DNA of 40,352 bases. It comes from Micromonospora rubida (GTDB taxonomy: Bacteria; Actinomycetota; Actinomycetes; Mycobacteriales; Micromonosporaceae). Position numbers and translations under genes: made by a program. The stretch is taken from the NCBI RefSeq assembly GCF_009908295.1, contig NZ_JAAALO010000017.1, positions 1 to 40,352 of the forward strand, in the 5' to 3' direction. Of this stretch, positions 1 through 7,942 are shown in pieces (position 1 is the stretch's first letter; each line of letters begins with the position of its first letter). The notes beneath the pieces are model-generated. The model saw only the letters and a list, made by a program, of their open reading frames with translations, was not told the DNA's origin and ran no database searches.

Positions 1-314
1 GGCCATCGCGCATCACTCTCCTTCACTCGGACTTTGCCGTCTCGAAGGATCGCGCGGTGGCCGTCTCTCATCTACGCAACACGCCCATCACGGGCAAGTC
101 GTACACCACTTCCGTGGACGCGACCCCCGCGCCTTCCGCAAACACGGACCGGATGCCATGGCCGACCTCGACCTGGAGGCACATCGCGACAGCTTTCAAC
201 GGACCTGCTCTCTCCTCGGCCAGACCGTTCCACCACAGAGATCGATGAAGTGCCTGCTGGGACCGACCCGCAACTGACCCCCGGGGTGGTCGACCGGTTG
301 CAATACGTCTCAGC
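1..314. other. No supported gene
   Basis: No reading frame here resembles a family I recognise. Several overlapping short frames exist on both strands, as expected at this GC content. One plus-strand frame ending near position 276 has acceptable codon use but no start and no recognisable domain. It could be the tail of another decayed gene, given the VOC remnant that follows, but I cannot support that. Confidence 0.4.
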
Positions 315-479
315 TCAGTCGTGCGCGAGGACATTGATCACGTGACCGTCGGGATCCCTGACGAAAAACCGTCGCACACCCCACGGTTCCTCGGTCAACT
401 CGTGCACGATCTCGGCTCCCGCAGCCAGGGCCGCCGCGGCCGCGCGCTGGGCGGTCAGCTCACCCACCCGATCCGCCAG
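315..479 (-). pseudogene. VOC (glyoxalase/bleomycin-resistance) domain fragment
   Basis: About 54 codons on the minus strand encode the last part of a vicinal-oxygen-chelate domain: an alpha helix (VGELTAQRAAAAALAAGAEI), then EEPWGVRRFFVRDPDGHVIN and a natural stop. The EPWG-RRFFVRDPDGH block is typical of the C-terminal half of glyoxalase/dioxygenase-superfamily proteins. The N-terminal beta-alpha-beta half, which supplies half of the metal site, is not in frame; the open frame continues upstream into sequence unlike a VOC domain. I read it as a 5'-truncated or frameshifted pseudogene. It cannot make a functional metal site alone. Confidence 0.65.
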
Positions 480-640
480 CGCGATTCGCGGGCGGCGGGC
501 GCAGGAAGTGGCCGTCGGACAGATTGCCGGCATTCGGCTGGTTGGACGCCACCGGACAGTGCACGGCAAACCCTTGAGATGCCACAGTGGACTCACTAGA
601 TTCAATCCTCAGCCGCGATCAGGGACCGGCTTCGAAATTC

Positions 641-647
641 AGGAGAG
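641..647 (+). promoter_or_regulatory. Shine-Dalgarno deciding a non-canonical ATC start
   Basis: AGGAGAG lies 7 nt before an ATC codon at 655. The third paralogue has GGAGCGTGACGCC directly before its ATG, and this gene has GGAGAGTGACCCC directly before ATC. The alignment places ATC exactly at the initiation codon. The nearby GTG (647-649) is out of frame. Confidence 0.6.
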
Positions 648-654
648 TGACCCC

Positions 655-1203
655 ATCGCGTACATCGATCTAGGGGTGGACGAGACCGAGCTCCCAGGCA
701 TCCGTGGGCCGCTGCGCTTCCGGCCGGAGACCGGCCAACCGTTGCTTGAGCTGGTCGAGGTGCTGCTGCGCGGACCGCATTCGCTCACCCCCGGGGAACG
801 GGAACTGATCGCCGCGTACGTCTCCGGCCGTAACGAGTGCACCTACTGCTGCTCGGCGCACTCGGCGTACGCGGCGGCGCAGCTCGACGAGGGCATGGCC
901 CTGGTCGACCAGGTTCGCGCCGACCTGGACAACGCCCCGATCTCCGCGAAGCTGCGGGCCCTGCTGCGCATCGCCGGAGCCGTCCAGGTGAGTGGCCGCG
1001 AGGTCACCCCCGAACTGGTCGTGACCGCCCGTGCCGAGGGCGCCACCGACCTGGAGATTCACGACACGGTCCTGATCGCGGCGGCCTTCTGCATGTTCAA
1101 CCGGTACGTCGACGGCCTCGGCACCCAACCGGCGGCCGACCCCGGGTGGTACGCGCGGGCATCCGAGCGCATCGTCAACACCGGCTACCGACAGGTCGTC
1201 TGA
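655..1203 (+). CDS. Carboxymuconolactone decarboxylase/AhpD-family protein, paralogue 1 (apparent ATC start)
   Basis: Predicted 182-residue member of the CMD/AhpD family, all-alpha proteins that act as alkylhydroperoxidases through a redox-active cysteine pair. The motif is visible: E61, C62-x2-C65-x3-H69 within NECTYCCSAH. The two genes downstream are close homologues over the whole length, so this is a tandem array. The start is odd. The position equivalent to the ATG of both paralogues is ATC, preceded by a well-placed AGGAGAG. In-frame ATG 508, GTG 559 and TTG 574 would add an unrelated Arg/Pro-rich extension with no ribosome-binding site. Either the gene uses a rare ATC start, or a point mutation has weakened it. 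The family call is firm; the substrate (peroxide versus lactone) is not known. Confidence 0.8.
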   Translation: MAYIDLGVDETELPGIRGPLRFRPETGQPLLELVEVLLRGPHSLTPGERELIAAYVSGRNECTYCCSAHSAYAAAQLDEGMALVDQVRADLDNAPISAKLRALLRIAGAVQVSGREVTPELVVTARAEGATDLEIHDTVLIAAAFCMFNRYVDGLGTQPAADPGWYARASERIVNTGYRQVV

Positions 1204-1271
1204 CGACGATCCGGCCGGCGCCACCGGACCGAACCCCGCCCGCCCCACGAGTAAACCCGGAGCATCAGGCC

Positions 1272-1826
1272 ATGGCGCATATCGACCTCGGTCAGGACGA
1301 GCAGGTCTACCTGGGCATCCACGGCCTGATCCGGTACCGGCCGGAGACCGGCCGCCCCCTGCTGGCGCTGAACGAGGCGCTGCTGCGCGGGCCACACCCG
1401 CTCACCCCCGGCGAACGGGAGCTGATCGCCGCGTACGTCTCCGGCCGCAACGAGTGCCGGTTCTGCCAGGGCGCGCACTCGGCGTTCGCCGCCGTACAGC
1501 TCGACGAGGGCATGGCCCTGGTCGACCAGGTTCACGCCGACCTGGACAGCGCCCCGATCTCCGCGAAACTGCGCGCCCTGCTGCACATCGCCGGGGCCGT
1601 GCAGCACAGTGGACGCAGCGTCACCCCCGAACTGGTCGAGGCCGCCCGCGCCGAGGGCGCCACCGACGTGGAGATCCACGACACGGTGCTGATCGCGGCG
1701 GCGTACTGCATGTTCAACCGGTACGTCGACGGCCTCGGCACCCTCGCACCCGACGACCAGGAGTGGTATCTGGGGCCGGCCGGACGGGTCGCCACCCACG
1801 GTTATCTGCCGGTGCTGGACCGCTGA
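1272..1826 (+). CDS. Carboxymuconolactone decarboxylase/AhpD-family protein, paralogue 2
   Basis: 184 residues from ATG, preceded by CCCGGAG about 10 nt upstream. It lies 68 bp after paralogue 1 on the same strand, so co-transcription is likely. Long blocks are shared with its neighbours (LTPGERELIAAYVSGRNEC; LDEGMALVDQV; DTVLIAAA). The redox motif is retained as E61, C62-x2-C65-x3-H69 (NECRFCQGAH), but the residue after the second cysteine is Gln, whereas paralogues 1 and 3 have a third Cys (C66). It is therefore the most divergent copy at the active site. By family knowledge it would be an alkylhydroperoxidase-like thiol enzyme in the cytoplasm. The physiological reductant is not indicated. 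Confidence 0.88.
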   Translation: MAHIDLGQDEQVYLGIHGLIRYRPETGRPLLALNEALLRGPHPLTPGERELIAAYVSGRNECRFCQGAHSAFAAVQLDEGMALVDQVHADLDSAPISAKLRALLHIAGAVQHSGRSVTPELVEAARAEGATDVEIHDTVLIAAAYCMFNRYVDGLGTLAPDDQEWYLGPAGRVATHGYLPVLDR

Positions 1827-1880
1827 CCCGTACCGGTCACCCGAACTTTCACCCGCTAGCCGAATTGGGAGCGTGACGCC

Positions 1881-2435
1881 ATGGCACACATCGACCTGGG
1901 CGTGGACGAGAACGAGTTTCCCGGGGTCCGGGGCCCGATGAAGTACCGGCCGGTGACCGGCAAGCCGATGATGGAACTGGCCGAGACCCTGCTGCGCGGG
2001 CCGCTCAGCCTGTCGACGGCCGACCGCGAGCTGATCGCCGCGTACGTCTCCGGCCGCAACGAGTGCACCTACTGCTGCTCGGCGCACTCGGCGCTCGCCG
2101 CCGCCCTGCTCGACGAGGGCATGCCCCTGGTCGACCAGGTACGCGCCGACCTGGACAGCGCGCCGGTCAGTGCCAAACTGCGCGCCCTGCTGCACATCGC
2201 CGGGGCCGTGCAGGTCAGCGGACGCGAGGTCACCCCCGAACTGGTCGCGACCGCCCGTGCCGAGGGCGCCACCGACGAGGAGCTCCACGACACGGTGCTG
2301 ATCGCGGCGGCCTTCTGCATGGTCAACCGGTACGTCGACGGCCTCGGCACGTTCGCCCCGAGTGATCCGAGCTACTACGAGGAGACGGCCCGGCGGGTCG
2401 TCAGCGTCGGCTACCGCAACACGGTCTCAACCTGA
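1881..2435 (+). CDS. Carboxymuconolactone decarboxylase/AhpD-family protein, paralogue 3
   Basis: 184 residues from ATG with GGGAG about 9 nt upstream; 54 bp separate it from paralogue 2. It carries E61, C62-x2-C65-x3-H69 plus a third adjacent Cys66 (CTYCCSAH), as in paralogue 1. The N-terminus MAHIDLGVDE matches both neighbours and anchors the start choice for the array. The gene ends 171 bp before the convergent katG stop, with a strong shared terminator hairpin between. Sitting next to furA-katG, the array plausibly belongs to peroxide defence. That is contextual inference; I see no shared operator. Confidence 0.88.
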   Translation: MAHIDLGVDENEFPGVRGPMKYRPVTGKPMMELAETLLRGPLSLSTADRELIAAYVSGRNECTYCCSAHSALAAALLDEGMPLVDQVRADLDSAPVSAKLRALLHIAGAVQVSGREVTPELVATARAEGATDEELHDTVLIAAAFCMVNRYVDGLGTFAPSDPSYYEETARRVVSVGYRNTVST

Positions 2436-2550
2436 TCTTCAACCCGTGCGCTGTTACGAGCAGTGATACTCAGGCCACGCTTGACGGTTTTTCCCGACGT
2501 CGTGGCGGGGTGCGGGTCGGCGGTTCCGTGAGCCGGGTGGACAAGTGGCG

Positions 2551-2593
2551 GGCGAGCCCCGGTCGATCGTTGGTGGATCGACCGGGGCTCGTC
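2551..2593. terminator. Bidirectional terminator between the CMD array and katG
   Basis: Perfect 15-bp inverted repeat: GAGCCCCGGTCGATC (2554-2568), a 7-nt loop, and its reverse complement (2576-2590). It extends outward by up to three more pairs including one G-U. It lies between convergent genes. No T-tract follows, which is usual for actinobacterial hairpin terminators. Confidence 0.7.
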
Positions 2594-2606
2594 GTGTGAA
2601 GCCGGA

Positions 2607-4883
2607 TCAGGTGAGGTCGAACCGGTCGAGTTCCATGACCTTGGTCCAGGCTGCGGCGAAGTCGGCGACGAACTTGTCGCGAGCGTCCTGGCTGGCGTAG
2701 ACCTCCGCGAGGGCCCGTAGCTGGGAGTTGGAGCCGAAGACGAGGTCGACCGCGGTGGCGGTCCACTTCACCTCATCGGTGGCCAGGTCGCGGATCTCGT
2801 ACACGTGCTCGTCGGACTCCGACGCCTTCCACCGGGTGCCGGGGGAGAGCAGGTTGACGAAGAAGTCGTTGGTGAGGACGCCGGGCCGGTCGGTGAGGAC
2901 GCCGTGCCGCGTCCCGCCGACGTTGGCCCCGAGGGAGCGCAGGCCGCCGATGAGGGCGGTCATCTCGGGCGCGGTCAGGTCGAGCATGTAGGCGCGGTCG
3001 AGGAGCAGCACCTCCGGCTGGGTCTTCTCGCCGGGACGCAGGTAGTTGCGGAACCCGTCGGCGCGCGGCTCGAGGACCCGGAAGGACTCGACGTCGGTCT
3101 GCTCCTGGGTGGCGTCGGTACGGCCCGGGCGGAAGGGCACGGTCACCTCGACGCCGGCGTCGCGCGCCGCCTTCTCGACGGCGGCCGAGCCGGCCAGCAC
3201 GATCAGGTCCGCGAGCGAGATCTTCGCGCCGCCGGCGGAGTTGAACTCCCGCCGTACGCCCTCAAGGGCCTCCAGGACCGTGGCGAGTTGCTCGGGCTGG
3301 TTGACCTCCCAGCTGCGCTGCGGCTCAAGACGGATCCGCGCGCCGTTGGCGCCGCCGCGCTTGTCGGTGGACCGGAAGCTGGCGGCCGAGGCCCACGCGG
3401 TGGAGACCAACTGGGCGGTCGTCAGGCCGGACTGGAGGACCTTCGCCTTGAGGTCGGCGACGTCGGCGTCACCCACGAGCTCGTGGTCGACGGCCGGCAC
3501 CGGGTCCTGCCACAGCTGGGCCTGCGGGACCCACGGCCCGAGGAAGCGGCTGGCCGGACCCATGTCGCGGTGCAGCAGCTTGTACCAGGCCTTGGCGAAC
3601 GCCAGCGCGAACTCGTCGGGGTTCTCCAGGAAACGGCGCGAGATCTTCTCGTACGCCGGGTCGACGCGCAACGACAGGTCGGTCGTGAGCATCGTCGGCC
3701 TGTGCTTCTTCGACGGGTCGTGGGCGTCCGGGATGATCGCCTCGGCGTCCTTGGCGACCCACTGCTTCGCGCCGCCGGGGCTCGTGGTGAGTTCCCACTC
3801 GTAGCCGAAGAGGATCTCGAAGAAGCGGTTGCTCCACTGCGTCGGCACGTCGGTCCACGTCACCTCGAGACCGCTGGTGATCGTGTCCCCGCCCTTGCCG
3901 CTGCCGTGGGTGCTCAACCAGCCCAGGCCCTGCGCCTCCAGCGGGGCGGCCTCGGGCTCGGGGCCCACGTGGTCGTCGGCGACGCCGGCACCGTGGGTCT
4001 TGCCGAAGGTGTGGCCGCCAGCGATGAGGGCGACGGTCTCCTCGTCGTTCATCGCCATCCGGGCGAAGGTCTCGCGGATGAAGTGCGCCGCCGCAGCCGG
4101 GTCCGCGTTGCCGCGGGGGCCCTCCGGGTTGACGTAGATGAGACCCATCTCGGTCGCCCCGACGTCGGCCGCCATCTCCTTCTCGGAGGCGTAACGCTCG
4201 TCGCCGAGCCAGGCGTCCTCCGGACCCCAGAAGATCTCCTCGGGCTCCCAGACGTCCTCCCGGCCGAAGCCGAAGCCGAAGGTCTTGAAGCCCATCGACT
4301 CGAGGGCGACGTTGCCGGCGAGCACGAGCAGGTCGGCCCACGAGATCTTCTGGCCGTACTTCTGCTTGACCGGCCACAGCAGCCGGCGGGCCTTGTCGAG
4401 GTTGGCGTTGTCCGGCCAGCTGTTGAGCGGGGCGAACCGCTGACCACCGTCGCCGGCCCCGCCGCGACCGTCGTGGATGCGGTAGGTGCCCGCGGCGTGC
4501 CAGCTCATCCGGATCATCAGACCGCCGTAGTGGCCGAAGTCGGCCGGCCACCAGTCCTGCGAGGTGGTGAGGACGTCGGTGATGTCCCGCTTGAGGGCCT
4601 CGACGTCGAGCTTGGTGAACTCCTCGGCGTAGCTGAAGTTCTCCGCCAGCGGGTTGCTCTTGGACGACTGGGCATGCAACACCGAGAGGTCGAGCTGGTT
4701 GGGCCACCAGTCCCGGTTGGTGTGCGGACGACCTCCGGTCTTCGGCGTCGGCGAGTCGATCGCCGGGTTCTCGCTCTCGCTGCCGTGTGCGGTCACCGAG
4801 TCGTGCGCGACCGGGCAGCCGGCCGCCGCCATCTTGTCCACGCCCTGCGCGCTGGCGGGGGCGTTGTCCTGGGTATCGCTCAT
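2607..4883 (-). CDS. katG: Catalase-peroxidase KatG
   Basis: 758-residue bifunctional haem catalase-peroxidase, close to the usual 720-750. ATG at 4883 is preceded by GGAAGGA. The distal triad Arg125-Trp128-His129 lies in RMSWHAAGTYR. The residues of the Met-Tyr-Trp adduct that gives catalase activity are present: Trp128, Tyr250 (GLIYVNPEGP) and Met276 (ARMAMND). The proximal haem ligand His291 is in GGHTFGKTHG. The degenerate second peroxidase-like domain follows, as usual. It detoxifies hydrogen peroxide in the cytoplasm. It is downstream of furA with a 23-bp gap, the standard actinobacterial furA-katG operon, so FurA autoregulation with katG co-transcription is expected. All catalytic residues look intact. 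Confidence 0.98.
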   Translation of the reverse strand: MSDTQDNAPASAQGVDKMAAAGCPVAHDSVTAHGSESENPAIDSPTPKTGGRPHTNRDWWPNQLDLSVLHAQSSKSNPLAENFSYAEEFTKLDVEALKRDITDVLTTSQDWWPADFGHYGGLMIRMSWHAAGTYRIHDGRGGAGDGGQRFAPLNSWPDNANLDKARRLLWPVKQKYGQKISWADLLVLAGNVALESMGFKTFGFGFGREDVWEPEEIFWGPEDAWLGDERYASEKEMAADVGATEMGLIYVNPEGPRGNADPAAAAHFIRETFARMAMNDEETVALIAGGHTFGKTHGAGVADDHVGPEPEAAPLEAQGLGWLSTHGSGKGGDTITSGLEVTWTDVPTQWSNRFFEILFGYEWELTTSPGGAKQWVAKDAEAIIPDAHDPSKKHRPTMLTTDLSLRVDPAYEKISRRFLENPDEFALAFAKAWYKLLHRDMGPASRFLGPWVPQAQLWQDPVPAVDHELVGDADVADLKAKVLQSGLTTAQLVSTAWASAASFRSTDKRGGANGARIRLEPQRSWEVNQPEQLATVLEALEGVRREFNSAGGAKISLADLIVLAGSAAVEKAARDAGVEVTVPFRPGRTDATQEQTDVESFRVLEPRADGFRNYLRPGEKTQPEVLLLDRAYMLDLTAPEMTALIGGLRSLGANVGGTRHGVLTDRPGVLTNDFFVNLLSPGTRWKASESDEHVYEIRDLATDEVKWTATAVDLVFGSNSQLRALAEVYASQDARDKFVADFAAAWTKVMELDRFDLT

Positions 4884-4906
4884 CTGTTTCCTTCCGAACT
4901 GACGGA

Positions 4907-5335
4907 TCACTGGGAGGTGCGTTCGGTCGCACAGTCGGGGCAGGTGCCCCAGTAGACGACCTCCGCCTCGTCGACCACGAAGCCGTGGTCGTCGGAGGCG
5001 GTGAGACAGGGAGCATCGCCGACAGCACAGTTGACGTCGGCGATCGCACCGCAGGAGCGGCACACGACATGGTGGTGGTTGTCCCCCACCCGGGACTCGT
5101 ACCGGGCGGTCGCACCGGCAGGCTGGATGCGCCGGACCAGACCGGCGTCGGTGAGCGCCCGCAGCACGTCGTACACCGCCTGGTGGGACACCGTGGGCTG
5201 ATCCGCCCGTACCAACGCGATCACCGTGTCGGTGTCGACATGCGGATGGTCACGCAGTGCTGCGAGCACCGCCAACCGAGGCCGGGTCACGCGCAACGAG
5301 ACCGCCCGCAACTGGGTCTCGAAGTCGGGCGTCAC
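4907..5335 (-). CDS. furA: Fur-family peroxide-responsive repressor FurA
   Basis: 142 residues from GTG 5335 (MTPDFETQLR...), near the usual 140-150 for FurA. The N-terminal winged helix includes VSHQAVYDVLRAL as recognition helix. The dimerisation/metal part has HHHVVCRSCG and a second zinc pair CPDC near the C-terminus. An in-frame ATG at 5353 would add MGYRRR, but neither start has a Shine-Dalgarno sequence. A -10-like TATCGT ends 6 nt before the GTG, so a leaderless transcript starting at this codon is plausible. The gene precedes katG by 23 bp on the same strand and is expected to repress the furA-katG operon when metal-loaded and reduced. Family and operon assignment are firm; the start is less so. 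Confidence 0.93.
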   Translation of the reverse strand: MTPDFETQLRAVSLRVTRPRLAVLAALRDHPHVDTDTVIALVRADQPTVSHQAVYDVLRALTDAGLVRRIQPAGATARYESRVGDNHHHVVCRSCGAIADVNCAVGDAPCLTASDDHGFVVDEAEVVYWGTCPDCATERTSQ

Positions 5336-5341
5336 CCGACG

Positions 5342-5387
5342 ACGATAACCCATTTTTTTGGAACGAATCCAGTTTGGCTTTGATTCG
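5342..5387 (-). promoter_or_regulatory. furA promoter/operator region
   Basis: Upstream of furA lies an inverted repeat CGAATC-N12-GATTCG (5364-5387), then an A-tract and TATCGT (5342-5347) positioned as a -10 just before the GTG start. An AT-rich operator overlapping the furA promoter is known for actinobacterial FurA. This repeat is the only symmetrical candidate here. The -35 is not convincing. Confidence 0.45.
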
Positions 5388-5524
5388 GCCCACCGCCGAG
5401 CCTGGTGCGGCGCGGGCCCGCGTCGCGAGGGCGGGTCCGCCGGGGAGGCCGGGGTGACGGTGTGCCCGCGATGGGTTACGGTCCGAGGTGGTCGCGGACC
5501 GGAGTCTGGCCGAGGAGGCAGCTC

Positions 5525-6808
5525 ATGCAGCGAGTCGAGTGCGGCCTGCTCGCGATCATGGGGTCCGGTGAGACGAGCCCGACCATGGTCAGCGTCCACC
5601 GGGCGGTCGTCGACCAACTGCCGTCGGACCGGCCGAACGCGGTGCTCATCGAGACGCCGTACGGCTTTCAGGAGAATGTCGCCGACATCTCCGCCCGCGC
5701 GCAGAACTACTTCCATCACAGCGTCGGGCTCCGGGTGTCGGTGGCGCCGGGCATGCGCGGCCGGGCATCGGCCGGGACGGACGCCGACCGGGGTCTGGCG
5801 ATGGTGCAGACCTCGGACTGGATCTTCTCCGGTCCGGGCAGCCCTTCCTACGCCCTCGACCACTGGCATCGACAGCCCTTCGCCGCCGCGCTGGCCGAAC
5901 GGATCCGGCATCCGCGTGGCGCGGTCGTGTTGGCCTCGGCCGCCGCCGCCACGATGGGGTGTCTCGCCGTGCCGGTCTACGAGATATACAAGGTCGGCGC
6001 CGCACCGCACTGGCGCGAAGGACTGAACCTGCTCGCCTGCCTTGACCTGCAGGTGGTGGTGATTCCGCACTACGACAACACCGAGGGCGGCACCCACGAC
6101 ACCCGCTACTCCTACCTGGGAGAGCACCGGCTGAGCATCCTCGAACGGGAACTGCCGGCCGACGCCGCGATTCTCGGCGTGGACGAGCACACTGCGGTGA
6201 TTGTCGACCTGCTCAGCGGCAGCGTGGAGATCACTGGCCGAGGCGGCCTGACCGTACGCCGCGTCGGCCGCAGCCGCGTCCTACCCGCTGGTGCCACGCT
6301 GAGCCTGGCCGAGCTACGCGCGTTGACACGCAGTGACCGACTTGTATCGACGAGGGTCGACGGTGTCCCCACTCAACCGTCACGGGTGGCTCAGGCGGCA
6401 ACCCTGCCGGAGCTGACCCTGCAATGCGAGCGGCGCTTCGAGCTGGCCCGGCTCGCCGGAGCAGCCGACGACATGGTGCAAGCCGTCCTGGACCTCGAGG
6501 AGACGATCGACGTTTGGGCTGCGGACACCGAGGAGGACGAGGGCACCAGCCAGGCCCGCGCGGTGCTCCGAAGCCTCATCGTGCGGCTCGGACACGCCGC
6601 CGCGACAGGTCTCCGAGACCCCCACGACCTGCTCCGCCCCCTGGTGGAACCGCTGCTCGGCCTACGCGAGCGGCTCCGCACCGAACAGGCCTATCAGGCT
6701 GCGGACGGCATCCGAGCGGCCCTGACAGCCGTCGGGGTGATCATCAACGACACCCGATCAGGCACGCGATGGACCGTGGCAGCGCCTGTCGACGTCTCCG
6801 CCACCTGA
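5525..6808 (+). CDS. Peptidase S51 (cyanophycinase/dipeptidase E-like) protein fused to a CysS-C-terminal-like domain
   Basis: 427 residues from ATG with GAGGAGG about 8 nt upstream. Residues 1 to about 270 resemble the S51 fold. MGSGETSPTM opens like a class-I-glutamine-amidotransferase/cyanophycinase strand. The putative nucleophile Ser138 lies in VVLASAAAATMG, at the place of the family's G-x-S-A-G elbow, with Ala replacing the usual glycine. His182 (IPHYDN) and Glu221 (GVDEHTA) could complete a Ser-His-Glu triad. After a linker, residues about 340-427 (LGLRERLRTEQAYQAADGIR, then VGVIINDT-SGTRW) look like the last helices and strand of cysteinyl-tRNA synthetase. No signal peptide is seen. 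The gene diverges from furA (171-bp gap). Substrate unknown; a tRNA or nucleotide-linked peptidase activity would be speculation. Confidence 0.75.
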   Translation: MQRVECGLLAIMGSGETSPTMVSVHRAVVDQLPSDRPNAVLIETPYGFQENVADISARAQNYFHHSVGLRVSVAPGMRGRASAGTDADRGLAMVQTSDWIFSGPGSPSYALDHWHRQPFAAALAERIRHPRGAVVLASAAAATMGCLAVPVYEIYKVGAAPHWREGLNLLACLDLQVVVIPHYDNTEGGTHDTRYSYLGEHRLSILERELPADAAILGVDEHTAVIVDLLSGSVEITGRGGLTVRRVGRSRVLPAGATLSLAELRALTRSDRLVSTRVDGVPTQPSRVAQAATLPELTLQCERRFELARLAGAADDMVQAVLDLEETIDVWAADTEEDEGTSQARAVLRSLIVRLGHAAATGLRDPHDLLRPLVEPLLGLRERLRTEQAYQAADGIRAALTAVGVIINDTRSGTRWTVAAPVDVSAT

Positions 6809-6850
6809 GTGATCCGCTGTGATCACCGGGGTGAACAGTGAGAGATTCTC

Positions 6851-6879
6851 TGAGTTCCGCATGACCGTCTTCCTAAGCT
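6851..6879 (+). promoter_or_regulatory. Possible promoter giving a leaderless mRNA
   Basis: TAAGCT (6874-6879) fits a -10 and ends 6 nt before the GTG start at 6886. A weak TGAGTT (6851-6856) is 17 bp upstream. No Shine-Dalgarno precedes the GTG. An inverted repeat GTGATC-N6-GATCAC sits just upstream at 6809-6826. The -35 match is poor. Confidence 0.35.
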
Positions 6880-6885
6880 GATCAC

Positions 6886-7416
6886 GTGCCATCACCACCA
6901 CACTTCGCCGCCGCATCGACGGCGCTGCCGCTCCCGAGCGTCGTCGTCGAGGTGCTCCTGATCAGTGCCGACCAGGACGGCCTGCGGTTCCGGCCCATCT
7001 CCGCCCCGCTGCGAGACGAACCCCCGGATGTCGTTGCGCGGTCGTTGGCCGAGCTGCCGCCGGGGAGCCTCGGCGGGCTCCTGCACTCCACGTCGTGGCG
7101 TTTCGTAGACGGTCGCCTGACCGTCACCTACGTGGCACTACCGGATCCCTGTCCAGGCGCCGCCACGACACCGGTCGCCCCCACACCAGTGCTCGGGTCC
7201 GAGGACTCGCTCGCCCCCACTCCCGCCGAGATCCGACCCGTGGACGTCGCCGTGCACGCCTGCCGTCACCTCGCCTTCCTACGACATACCGATCCCACCG
7301 TCGCAGCCGTTGCCGCCGCCGCGCCCATGACCTGGGCGCTGATCTCCGAGTTCACGCCCGCCGTGGCAGGCACGCTGACCTCCGACGCAACGCCGGTGCC
7401 TGCCCGTACCGGTTGA
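6886..7416 (+). CDS. Conserved hypothetical actinobacterial protein
   Basis: 176 residues from GTG. I do not recognise a named family. The N-terminal part is a beta-rich stretch (VVVEVLLISADQDGLRFRPI; WRFVDGRLTVTYVALPDP). A Pro-rich linker follows, then a helical C-terminus with IRPVDVAVHACRHLAFLRHT. This layout resembles conserved hypothetical proteins I associate with actinomycetes, but I cannot name them. There is no signal peptide or clear membrane segment. The start lacks a ribosome-binding site; a TAAGCT hexamer suggests leaderless expression. It runs convergent to the toxin/immunity operon (61-bp gap), with no functional link visible. Confidence 0.7.
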   Translation: MPSPPHFAAASTALPLPSVVVEVLLISADQDGLRFRPISAPLRDEPPDVVARSLAELPPGSLGGLLHSTSWRFVDGRLTVTYVALPDPCPGAATTPVAPTPVLGSEDSLAPTPAEIRPVDVAVHACRHLAFLRHTDPTVAAVAAAAPMTWALISEFTPAVAGTLTSDATPVPARTG

Positions 7417-7477
7417 GCGACAATGGGGTCCCGGCGCTGCCCCCAGCTCGTGAGGGCCAGCGTCATGCCGGGCCTAC

Positions 7478-7927
7478 CTATTCGAGGGCGTCGTTGATGC
7501 CGTAATTGTCCCACCATGAGGGTCGGTGTTTGCGTAGGGCTCCGGCGACTCGGGTGAGCAGCAGCCAGTTGCCGTTCAGGACCAGCGCGGCGTCTTCCGG
7601 CCGGCTGGCGAGCACGCGGGCCACGGCAGCGACCATGTTGGGTGTCGCCCTGCCGGAGGGGTCGTCTTTCGGCATGTGGAAGACGACGTTGACGTACTTT
7701 GCGGGTTCCCACTCCCATTGGGAGCCGTCGTCGTCCTCGGCATCGTAGTAGCCGTTGCTGCCCCCGTAGATGCTGAGCGTGTAACCGGACTTGCTCTGAA
7801 GGTCCGCGCCGAGCAGCCGGGGGTAGCCGGGCAGAGTCGACTCCTCGACGCCTTCCGGGGCGGCGAGTTCGGCCACCTGTTCCAGCGGGATGTCGTCCGC
7901 CAGCGTCAATCGGTACTCGATAGCCAC
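7478..7927 (-). CDS. Putative immunity protein (SitI3-like)
   Basis: 149 residues from GTG, 15 bp after the toxin stop codon, in the position of a cognate immunity gene. AGAAGG precedes the start. The sequence (MAIEYRLTLADDIPLEQVAE; GYTLSIYGGSNGYYDAE; EWEPAKYVNVVFHM; EDAALVLNGNWLLL) matches my recollection of SitI3-family immunity proteins of toxin systems. That is recognition from memory rather than a search. It is acidic and has no signal peptide, as expected of a cytoplasmic inhibitor of an intracellularly acting nuclease. Gene order toxin-then-immunity with a short gap supports the role. Another possibility is an unrelated hypothetical protein in the same operon. Confidence 0.65.
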   Translation of the reverse strand: MAIEYRLTLADDIPLEQVAELAAPEGVEESTLPGYPRLLGADLQSKSGYTLSIYGGSNGYYDAEDDDGSQWEWEPAKYVNVVFHMPKDDPSGRATPNMVAAVARVLASRPEDAALVLNGNWLLLTRVAGALRKHRPSWWDNYGINDALE

Positions 7928-7942
7928 GTGCTGCCTGCCTTC

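Noticed and set aside
508..654. ATG 508 as start of AhpD-like paralogue 1
   Set aside because: It would add about 50 residues absent from both paralogues, lacks a ribosome-binding site and overlaps sequence upstream of a clear Shine-Dalgarno aligned with the sister genes.
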